Source of the DNA: Tetrapyrgos nigripes
Lineage: Eukaryota; Basidiomycota; Agaricomycetes; Agaricales; Campanellaceae
Assembly (NCBI GenBank): GCA_013368315.1
Contig: JAACJM010000090.1
Coordinates: forward strand, 186,001 to 250,000
Reading direction: 5' to 3'
DNA length: 64,000 nt
Under the pieces are notes generated by a model. It made no database searches, was not told the origin of the DNA, and saw nothing but the letters and a program-made list of their open reading frames with translations. Position 1 is the first letter of the stretch. Every line of letters begins with the position of its first letter. A program made the position numbers and the translations under genes. This document shows, piece after piece, positions 55,201 to 64,000 of this stretch.

Positions 55201-55451
55201 GGTGCATCAAGCTCTGGTCCAGGAGCGTCAGGAGGATCCAGATTGTCAACGTCCATGTCCTCGTTGTCAGTTTCAGCACCACTAGTAGAAGTGTTGAATA
55301 TCGGAAGGGGTATTTTGGGTCTCTTGAGGGCTTTTAGGTGTCGGCGTTCTGTCCGTTGGGTTACACGCACACCACAGTGCCTACAGTTCACCATGGTTTC
55401 CTTGCGAACACGTTTCTTGCTGGCTTTCACGGGTCGTGGCATTGTGCACAC
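55197..55451 (-). CDS. Short zinc-finger-like N-terminal fragment (84 aa)
   Basis: The frame reads MPRPVKASKKRVRKETMVNC, then RHCGVRVTQRTERRHLKALK with a C-x2-C..H pattern, then an acidic tail. Similar short N-termini precede transposase-related proteins in basidiomycetes, so this may be the start of a transposon gene. It ends after ~80 residues exactly at the TTAGGG-like border, so the rest was probably removed or never belonged to it. Start choice uncertain (MCTMPRP or MPRP). Confidence 0.4.
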   Translation of the reverse strand: MCTMPRPVKASKKRVRKETMVNCRHCGVRVTQRTERRHLKALKRPKIPLPIFNTSTSGAETDNEDMDVDNLDPPDAPGPELDAP

Positions 55452-55632
55452 TGTAAGCGCACTCGGAAAAAGAAATAAGCATGTCGATTTGGGCTATGTC
55501 AAGATGGTTACGATAACAAGAGGCGGATAGATAAACGGAAAAACAAATTGGACAGGTATAAAGTCCAACCAAGGTCACGCCCTCTTGTTGACCACCCGCT
55601 ACTTGTTTTTTGACCGCCAATCCTCTCTTCAC

Positions 55633-56925
55633 ATGTCTCTAGTGACCATTGCTCCATGCCCTAGCCCACCGACCCAGGTAGACGAAGGGGCAGCTATGAC
55701 AAAGGCCAAGCGTGCTGGTACCAGTAAAAAAAGAGGACGTCAAGAAAACGGTGAGTGAGGCCTTCGAGTCAGTGATATACCATTTACTTACCATACACCC
55801 TTCTTGATGTGTCGTCTTGGTGAAAGCAGCTGGTATGTTTGTTGATGATCGCCTGATCAAATTCTGATGTGGTCTTCACAGCAGGGGATGCACCTGATGG
55901 GCAAGACGGCACTGCCAAACCTAAGACGAAAAAAAAGAAAAGTAAGCCTTCTGTTAATCATTACTTATTGTATAAGCCAAACATATCACTGACCAATGAG
56001 ACAGCCGTGAAAAAGAAGAAGAGCAAGGAGGTTGAGGCCCCAGTCCCAATGGGAGATTCCATGCGCAGCAATGTCCCAGCCACTCCTACCAACGCCGAAC
56101 CAGTCGTTCCAGTCGTTCCAGCTACCCCACCTGCTTCTGGTCCTATCAATGTCGAGCCAGTCAATGTTGTCGTTCCGGCCACTATTGACACAGCGAGCAC
56201 TACTTCAAACGAGCCGGCAGATGTAGATAGTGTGGAGTACTGGAAAAAAATGGCATTAGCATTGCAAGGTAAGCCAACGTCCCTTGTATAACGCAAATCA
56301 CTTGAAGAGATACTCACTTTGTCCTTTTCTATAGCCCAGGCTGCCCAGCGAGGTGGTACAACTCAGACTGCTTCCACCGGCAACGCCATGGGCCAAGCCA
56401 ACACAACGAGGGTTATCAAAAAGCCAAAGGGCGAGGCGGGAGACAAGAAGAAAGGCTATAATCTTCAAGAGAAGATCGAGGTTGCTGATGATGACGCGTA
56501 CAACGCATTTCTGGTACGTTTGGCACTATTTAATCCTAAAGCTATCGGCTCCGGCTGACTTGATTTGTGTAGGCTGCTGTACGGAACAACCGCTTGAAGG
56601 CGGGCATCGATATCAAGGTGTCCTACAGCAAGCAAGAGCTCGAAGCCAAGGATAGACTGTGCAAACTTGTGAGTATTCTTTTTATTCAAAGATGTCTCTA
56701 TATTTACATACTTTCATGCAGGTTGAAAAAGAGCTTCCCTATTTCACGAAGAAGCGTTTCCCGGGTTACTGGGCAACGCTTGCGGCATTGAAGCAATCCC
56801 TCAAGAGCTCAGTCAAGACTCACAAAAAGCTGAAGAAGAGTAGAGCTGCAGAGGAGTCAGAGGACGAGGATTCGGACAGTGACGATGATGAGGAAGCCAG
56901 CACTAGCGACGACGAGGAAGTCTAG
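55633..56925 (+). CDS. Lysine-rich protein with acidic tail, 308 aa, unknown
   Basis: Exons 55633-55750, a 6-nt exon 55827-55832, 55882-55941, 56005-56268, 56335-56513, 56573-56668 and 56722-56925 keep phase; the 6-nt exon is optional, since skipping it also keeps phase. The protein has basic patches (TKAKRAGTSKKRGRQ, KPKTKKKK, KKKKSKE), a Pro/Val/Thr-rich linker, a short conserved-looking region (YNLQEKIEVADDDAYNAFL, then AAVRNNRLKAGIDIKVSYSK) and a Glu/Asp/Ser tail. Basic clusters plus acidic tail suggest a nuclear protein. Family not recognised. It runs away from the satellite border and from the short zinc-finger-like frame, with which it may share a promoter region. Confidence 0.65.
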
Positions 56926-57936
56926 AAACGGTCTGACTGCAGTGTACAAATTACTAGCTAAATATGATTTTTTTCACTACTAAAACAGAGCTTTATTTTA
57001 CGTCCATTCCAGGGGGATTTACAAGACAGGGAAAGCGGGTCATTATCACTCATGCAGAATCCTTCCATTGTGCCCCACAGACAATCCCTCCGTTCCTCTC
57101 AAGATCACCCTATTCTCGAATTGCCCTGGAACGGAGTCATTTTGACCGACCGGGCGAAATTTTTGGAAAATTTGACGGTGGGTCAAAACAGGGTTTTCTG
57201 GCGGACAAATTCACCCGATTTTGAGAAGGGTACTAATCCCTCCAGAAAAGGGGGAAGATCCGTCCAACACCGAATTTAAATAACCGGTGGAAAACCCGGT
57301 CGAGGTGGGTGAAAATCCCCCATCCGGCAGCCCACAGTGTGAATTGTCACGTTACAGAAAGATCATCTTTCCATACTTTCTGTTCGTTTATCTGCTCGAC
57401 GGATAAATTGGTGCAGATGGCGTGCCAGTCAAGTCTACTGTCTCGCTGCCCACATCCCTGAGTCAGGTGGCAATCAATCATACCTATATATAGTGCATCC
57501 AATGTTCGGGGGGAGGCGGTGAGGAGCAATTGTTTGTGGCAGATCCGAGCTGTATGAGTCTTTTTTTTACTCTTAAATAACATCATGATGAAAGTAATTA
57601 TGTATAACCATTCCACCCGTCCGCGAGACTAGAAAATTATCTGCTCTTAGATTTTCAAGAGGGATTGCAATTTACACTTCCCGTCCAAAATCATTTTTAG
57701 TACTTCATAATCTCGTTGCCTTATGTTAATAAAAGAATAACGACGGTACCTATATCCATATTGTAGTGAGATGGCAGCAGCAGCCAACACGTCACCAGAA
57801 TAATGGCTGTCGAGCGGCGGTGAGAATTGTAGTACATACTGAAGTTGTTCGGACCCTCCTCGCCTAGCTTCGATAGCAGTCCTATCAACTCCTCCATACT
57901 TAGAGAGCTCTGGTAGCTAGCCCTATGAGCCCTATG
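56926..57936. other. Intergenic
   Basis: No gene. A tract near 57130-57250 has GAAAATTT- and GGGTTTTC-type words but no clear repeat ends. Confidence 0.4.
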
Positions 57937-58158
57937 TTACGAGGCCTTTACACCAAGGCCCGTTCGTTAGCGCTCGTCAAGCGCTCATCGACATCTGGAT
58001 CCAATGTCGCGACCATCATAACGTCGCTCACGGCTTTGTCGGACACAGTGTGTAACCAACGCAGCATAGGCAGCGTCCGGGTGCACCTTGAGCTTAAGCT
58101 GCCGTTCCTCACCGCCCCTGGGGAGTCCCTCCACCAGACTATGTGAAGGGCCTCGTAT
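57937..58158 (+). mobile_element. Helentron-like derivative or TIR fragment (~222 bp)
   Basis: Starts TTACGAGGCCTTTACACC and ends GAAGGGCCTCGTATA, so the motif is present inverted at both sides, without a clear 3' hairpin. The interior word GCGCTCGTCAAGCGCTCAT is shared with the element at 42214. It may be a deleted copy. Confidence 0.5.
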
Positions 58159-59787
58159 ACGCTTGCTACACAAAGTGATGGCCTTTACCCCAGTAGATCT
58201 TTTGGACTTTCCAGATATATGTAGATCTTGCATCTTCCCATCAAGTAAATATTTCCTTGTAATGTCTTATGTGCACATTGGTCTCGGAGTTAGTACTTTC
58301 GTTAAGAAGATATCCAAGGTATCTAGAATATAAGTGTAACTCGTATGCCTCCAGAATTTTAGTGTAAATTGGAGACACATCTTTAAACGCCTCATCTGCA
58401 TTACTAGTCGTCGTTTCTTACTTAACTGCCACCACTTGAACTCGCATGTATTTTCCCTCCCTGACGGTTCTTTTTCGATCTTCAAGTTTCGTAGACTCCA
58501 CAAGTACAGGTGCCGGTATAGAATGGTACATGACTATCTTTACGATCTGCTGGATACTGGCTATTCTTGACACTACTGGCAGTGTATAACTAAACCTAAG
58601 AATAGCTGCTACAGCGTCACTGTCCAGTGTATCCACAGGCTCATAGGTACGTGCGCCTATCACATCTGACCAAACTCCACAGCCGTTTCTTCGCCACCAA
58701 ATTGCATTAGAATCTCACTGCTTGGACATGGCTCTTTCTGATATCGATGTTGCTAGATGTGTATATATATTTTCGATCGTGATGATGTTCTGCATCCTGG
58801 CTGAGCCGCCTGAACTTTAAGCTTTTTTGTAGTAATGAACAGTGTATTGCCCATCTGTATGTGTTTTTGCCTTTTTATCCGTTCCTGTTGTCTCATGTTC
58901 CTATGTCTCTGGTAGTTGTGTCAAGCTTGGCTTATATTTGTTAGGTACTGAAATGAGGGTGGACATAGAGGGATCCATATTGTGTCGGTAGGATTTGTGG
59001 ATACTTGAAGTGTTTCTCGTATGTATGTACGGTACTTTTTGCGTGGGCTCCATGTCGTGACTCGTTCGACACCCTGTGTCCCATATGTGCCGCAGTAATC
59101 TGCTTACAATGTTGCACTAATGTTAGAGAGTTGCATGCTAACTACCAGAGAGAGTTATCGTCTCATCTTTATTTTGGGTTAGCGCTGAGTCTGCATAATT
59201 AGATTACTATCCAGAAGAATCAAGATATGGTAGATAATTATCTGGACTACAACGACATTACCAATCCATTATTTCTGAGTGGGTTTCCTGATGATCCGGG
59301 GGCAAGGAAGACTCACCTTGTTCTGACTAGGAGTAGACCCGATTCCGTGAATAGGGGGACGGCCGGTGAGGGAAGTGCTATTTGCTGTAAACGCACCCGT
59401 GCATCCGTGAGCAGGTGGCGATTTGAATCAATCAGAACCTTCTATAGTGCACATCCAATCTTCGGGGACAGAGACTCACAACCAAACACTTGATTGCGCT
59501 CATAGCAATTACTTAAATGGTTTGAGATGTACTACGCCATAGCCACGAGAATTCACGTTGCTATACATGTAGAGCATTGCTGTCTCTCAATCCATATGGC
59601 CTTGGATGCTATATATGATGTTGCGCCACGAGCCTATGAAGCCCTGTATATTTATATGATAATAGCTCCCGCGGGAATTTACACCTTTAAGAGCCTGTCA
59701 GGGGTCAAAGATTCACTCCCCAATCTTCTCGCCACATCCCTAGTCTCTCTCAACCCTGTCCATCGCTCTAAGGAATACCTTCACACT
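58159..59787. other. No confirmed gene
   Basis: A minus-strand frame at 58418-58712 is open and protein-like (WRRNGCGVWSDVIGART, SRIASIQQIVKIVMYHSIP) but unrecognised and without a clear start or partner exon. The last ~260 bp read in frame into the gene starting at 59788, but that extension looks non-protein-like. Confidence 0.3.
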
Positions 59788-62431
59788 ATGAGCAAAACTC
59801 CTACTCTACAACAACTCTACTCAGGGACACTGTACTCCAAAGGCCACGGCTGCGCGCTGTTGAAGCCAGAGCGTCCCCAAATGGGTTCACAACGTGTTGT
59901 CCGGGATGTCTACCTTGGAGATGTAGGTTTGGTCGATGATAATAACGGCATTTTCATTCCCCTGTTTAATATCTTCGAATTACCCGAGCATGTCTCCAGG
60001 GGCTTGCCAAATGGCTTTGCTCCTCTGGAATATCATGACGACTACCTCTACACTTCACCGAGTTATTTCGTAGAGGGGTCTCGCATAATGAGTAAAAATG
60101 GGAAGGATATCACTGTTGATTTGTCTGGGAATGCTATTAATCCGTGAGCATTGCAAATTTTCTTTCAAACTTAATTCACTCGCATTAATACGACTCTCAT
60201 TGTGTCTCACTAGTGCCATACCCGTTGCACCTGGAATGAGCGTTCATTTTCAATTCGTACGCGGCAAAGGATCCCTCCTCATTCTTCCCAATGGAGCTAC
60301 TCGTGTTGATTATAGAGATAAAGAACGCATCAGAACACATGCTGGGCAGAATGCAGAGGCTTGGTACGACCACGTAGAGCAATACCATGGAATGGTACCC
60401 GACGGCGCCCTATATGTCATTACAGGCTATGACCGAGCTAGCTGCTACAGGAATGCGGCTTACCTCACTTCTTCTACAGACATTTCTGCAGCTTTCACGC
60501 TTTCTTGCCCTATTCTACCAGGGGCATCGCTTGGGGAGTTATCTGTGGCAATTCATCCTTCCTCCGACGTGGAGCATGACTGGAAGGGATGGGGTTCATC
60601 GGGGGACAACTCGGAGAATCTCTACGTTTTCTTGCGAGGATTCAAAGTCATGACCAGACGGGAGAGATTGGGACGGAAGGTCGGGACGGAGATCGTGGAT
60701 TTGATCGAGGCAAAGCCCTCGGACTTGTTGTACCAAAAGCAAATTTCACGTCGTTCGTCCAGTGCAATGGCTTCTCCTGGCTTTAGTCCAACTCGGCATG
60801 GTACATATGCTTCATCCAATGGCTCGAGACCTGCTTCTTCTAGGTCGAATCATACCTCGAGCCAAGACGACTCATCATCAAAACCGTCCCCGAGCTCTTT
60901 CACATCCAAGACTACTGCAGATACGGATCCCTCCTCTATGTCATCGACCTCTGAATGGGACCTTTTTGACTGTGATGAGTCTAAATTTGACTCGGATGTC
61001 TCTGCGTTTGAGGTATGGCTTTATTTTATCTTACTTTGCATGAAACATACTGAGAACTCTGCGACGCAGCATCCCTCTGATATCATTAACAAGTACATTA
61101 TTGAAAAGGTTTCCTTCATTGCCTTTTTTGAAAAGATACTACTTTGACGAAGCAATCCCACAGTACGGCGCAAGTGTGTCTGTCACTCATGACGACGATT
61201 GGGCATCCGTGTTAAAGGACGTGAGTGCAGTGGCCTTGAATAACAACACACAATGAATCGCTCTCATGTGATAGGGGGACGATGAACTTCTCGATAAAGC
61301 AACGCTGATCAGCCGAATGTTGATTAAATTTCCGTCAAAATTCAGATGTAGATCCATCCGTTTGCCTATTACTTTGTGCTTTGCCACTGATCTAAATGAT
61401 TCTGAAGCCTCCTCGCAGGATACCACCATGACCGAGAAACCAGCCGTAGAAGACTCTAGTACAGGTATGTCTTCATCCCATTAGTTGATTCTTGAGCCAA
61501 GATGAAAACTTCATTCATAAGTCCATTGTGATTTGCCTACGCGATACGAGACTGCTCAGATATATTCTGCGTCTTTTAAGGGTGCAGGGCATGGATATGC
61601 ACCGTTCAATCCTCAAGTCAAGGGTAAACCCGAGGTTGAAGTGGGAGATGTGATTCTCATCGATACTGATGGTGACTTGGTCTGCTTGTTTAACATCTTT
61701 AAAAAGCGCGACAACCCATGGGGTGTTCCCCCTGGCTTCACTCCTATGGCATTTAATCCAGCTCTCCTCTGTTTTTCATCTCAATACTTTGCACCTGGCA
61801 CAAGGATAGTCAGTGAAGATGGACATCAGTACATGTTTGATATGGATGGGAACATCCTCCCTTCGTAAGTCCATCATTTTTTTCTATCTCTCGTATTTCA
61901 CTACTTAATTATTGCTCGGTGATCAGGGACACAGCAACTGGGCGTGCATCCAGTATTGAATTTCATTTCACGCAACCGCAAGGATCAGTGCTCATACTTC
62001 CTAATGGTGCCACCCGTGTCGATTACAGAGGTTTAACTGCCATTCGTGAATATACCCAACGAAAGATTTGGAAGCAATATCTCCGATCAGCTACGTCTTC
62101 GTACTACATCGTTACGGGCTTTGACCGAACCAACTGCTACGGAAATGTAACTTTCGATCGTGCCTCAAGCTTTGCATTGTTCACAAAGATTTGTTGCCCA
62201 GTCCTATCCGACGGAGAATTGGGCGAGCTTTCCTTGCCCAATTCCTCGTATTCGGAAACGCTCAAAGTCCGATTTGGATCAGGCGATCAGGCTGATATTT
62301 ATTATCCATTTATCAGAGGATTCAAAATTGTCGTGGCTGAGGGCGGAAAGCAGTCAGACTCGGCGGGCGGCATTACTGGCTTGCACGATCAAGGTGGAGG
62401 TGGGGGTGGATATCCCATACTCGTAAACTAG
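59788..62431 (+). CDS. Tandem-module fungal protein of unknown function, 762 aa
   Basis: Seven exons (59788-60143, 60214-61012, 61070-61108, 61164-61220, 61275-61464, 61522-61864, 61927-62431) join in phase to one stop. The protein holds two copies of one module: copy 1 has GDVGLVDDNNGIFIPLFNIF, LPNGFAPLEY, SLLILPNGATRVDYRD, YVITGYDRASCYRN; copy 2 has GDVILIDTDGDLVCLFNIFK, VPPGFTPMAF, SVLILPNGATRVDYRG, YIVTGFDRTNCYGN. Between them lie a Ser-rich linker and HPSDIINKYIIEK..VTHDDDWASVL, a segment that usually ends such proteins. So two genes have probably fused, joined by the 57-bp intron 61465-61521. Families like this are expanded in agaricomycetes; no biochemical role is known to me. If that intron is not used, these are two adjacent genes, the second without a start. 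Confidence 0.75.
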
Positions 62432-63533
62432 ATCGAAAGGTGAATTACTAATCATCAAACCGTCCGCAAGGATATATAACCCTGTTATTAACTCCGTCCT
62501 TCCTAGCCTGAAGATGTAGTAGGTGTAGGTGGAGGTTTACTACGTGCAGTTCACGTGCAGTGTTTTTCTTCCCACTCAGTCTACCAATAATACCCTCACC
62601 TTCCATTCTCCACCACGTCCGAGACGAGCCAACACGTGTCTTATCCCTTTCTCTCGCATTCCATCTAGGGCTTTCTCTTGTGTGAAATATTCCTACATTC
62701 ATAGCGCTGTATATACCCGATACTTGTATCATAATACTTACCTGAACTTGTACTTTGCTGGCCCGGGCCCTTACCTTCTGTCTGAAGTAAGTGGTTATGC
62801 GCTTGTAAACCTGCCCGGTACCTTAGAACCTGTGTGGTACTAGTGGTATCTGAGCCGCTTACAAGGTAATAAATAGGTATAGGTTTATTACGGTTATTAC
62901 TGAGATTCCATCTATGATCTCAACGCAGGTCTCCTTGATTTTTGCGCAACAAATACAAAAGCACCGATGAAATTGAGGTTAGGATACAAAATCAATACAC
63001 TCAGTATTAGCATCAGTCCATGTTAGAAACTTGAAGTATCAAATTCTGCTTCACACGGTGAGCTCGCATCTCATAGGGGAAAATCATCATAATCATGATT
63101 TCAATGATCTCAGCTGCGTGAAGTACCACTATCAGATATCAATGCGTGTATTGGCTTGTCGTTCTAATCCTAGCGTCAAGGTGACTAAATGTACTGATTA
63201 TCTCCATTCAGCTTCTCGGAAGCGCGACTGCAGATCAAACAAGTTGATTCCGCAGTAGTCCCTATTGGATTGGATTAGAATGCTTCCTACGACCGTCAAG
63301 AATCCGGCTCGAGATCATAGTCTGTCAAATTTCAATACGCTGAGGGTTTATGCCCTTTTAACAAAGGCCTTTCCTATAACGAAGGCTTTGCTGAGTGGCT
63401 ATGTTATGTTTGTCCACCTCCTGCTAGCCTGGTTGGCTGGCAATCGCCATCCTCATCAAGCCGATATTGTTCCTTTTCCACGGGAAAGCGCTAGCCAACA
63501 TCCTCGTGCTCTTAGGAGCTGGCCCAGCTGAAA
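62432..63533. other. Intergenic
   Basis: No gene or clear repeat recognised. Confidence 0.4.
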
Positions 63534-63696
63534 TTACGAGGCCCTTGTGAAGGACTCGTCCGGATAGTCCGGATATATAACCAGCTATGTTCGATATCTC
63601 TACCATTCAGTCGGCAAATTCCATACTGTGCCGATATGCCGTTCCTTATTTTGGGCCTCGCTATCGTGCCACGGACAGCGATCGCCGATGGCCCAC
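63534..63696 (+). mobile_element. Non-autonomous Helentron-like element (163 bp)
   Basis: 5' palindrome TTACGAGGCCCTTGTGAAGG followed by ACTCGTCCGG. 3' module GGGCCTCGCTATC, then GCCACGGACAGCGATCGCCG..TGGC and CCACA. CCAGCTATG near 63580 matches GCTATG in the other copies. Shortest copy seen. Confidence 0.65.
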
Positions 63697-64000
63697 ATTG
63701 GAACGAAAATGTACTCTGGTCTCTAGCAGTCTCTAGCATAAACTGGGACGGTTCCCGGACCGCAAATCAGCTATGGACTCCTCCCTGATTATCAAATTTC
63801 GTTAGATCCGCGTCATCCGAGATACGAAGTTCTATATGGCACCCTGCCGTCGGTTGTTACCCCACAACAAATGCTTACCACCCATTCGGAATGAATAATG
63901 ATCCACGGATGAATGGACCGCTTCCAAAAGCATGTAGATTCAGCACGGCGACATTCAGAAGACTGTTGAACAATAAAGAGACTTCCAGCTAGTATGCTCG
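63697..64000. other. Window edge, no gene seen
   Basis: Short frames only. A gene could begin beyond the window edge. Confidence 0.35.

Overview
The window reads as nuclear DNA of a basidiomycete fungus, most likely an agaricomycete. The signs are protein genes cut by many 50-70 bp GT..AG introns, TTAGGG-type repeats, fungal-type Helitron, hAT and Tc1/mariner elements, and fungal families such as BBE-like FAD oxidases, cyanamide-hydratase-like HD proteins, Pmr5/Cas1p-type esterases and SHD1 proteins. No bacterial-style operons are present. I ran no searches: families are recognised by motif, and exon structures were traced by hand from splice sites and reading phase.

Layout. 0-7 kb: a decayed mariner element, diverged tandem repeats and a pyrimidine-rich stretch with no convincing gene. 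7-12 kb: an intact secreted FAD-linked oxidase (six exons, 563 aa). 12.1-23.7 kb: a second FAD-oxidase gene, now dead. Its two halves lie 10.6 kb apart, separated by a block carrying a Helitron2/Helentron-like element with a giant Rep-helicase and a ubiquitin-protease-like tail. Short relatives of this element, sharing the same ends, recur at about 6.5, 22.4, 42.2, 45.0, 57.9 and 63.5 kb. 24.3-25.4 kb: an internally deleted hAT element with perfect 8-bp target duplications. 26.6-34.1 kb: the main cellular genes, namely a 68-aa double-stranded-RNA-binding-motif protein, a kinesin-7-like motor (1055 aa) and, divergently, a type II membrane PC-esterase (517 aa). 34.6-38.9 kb: a nearly perfect 1.54-kb inverted duplication with one copy of an unknown 158-aa gene in each arm. 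39.0-42.0 kb: a hAT transposase remnant abutting a decapitated gene with three SHD1 exons. 43.2-44.2 kb: a secreted HD-domain protein.

45.9-55.2 kb is almost gene-free and made of satellites: four TTAGGG units, a CTAGGGTG-rich minisatellite, a 107-bp satellite, ~300-bp tandem units and a 1.6-kb array of 28-bp hairpin repeats. A TTAGGG-like border occurs in opposite orientation at each side (46.6 and 55.2 kb). 55.2-62.4 kb holds a short zinc-finger-like ORF, a lysine-rich 308-aa gene and a 762-aa gene built from two tandem copies of one unknown fungal module. The last 1.5 kb has only another short Helentron-like copy.

The genes form no obvious pathway. Mobile DNA shaped the window: at least three TA-flanked MITEs with related ends, two hAT elements, one mariner and about seven Helentron-like copies, several inserted into genes, introns or repeats where the empty site can still be read.
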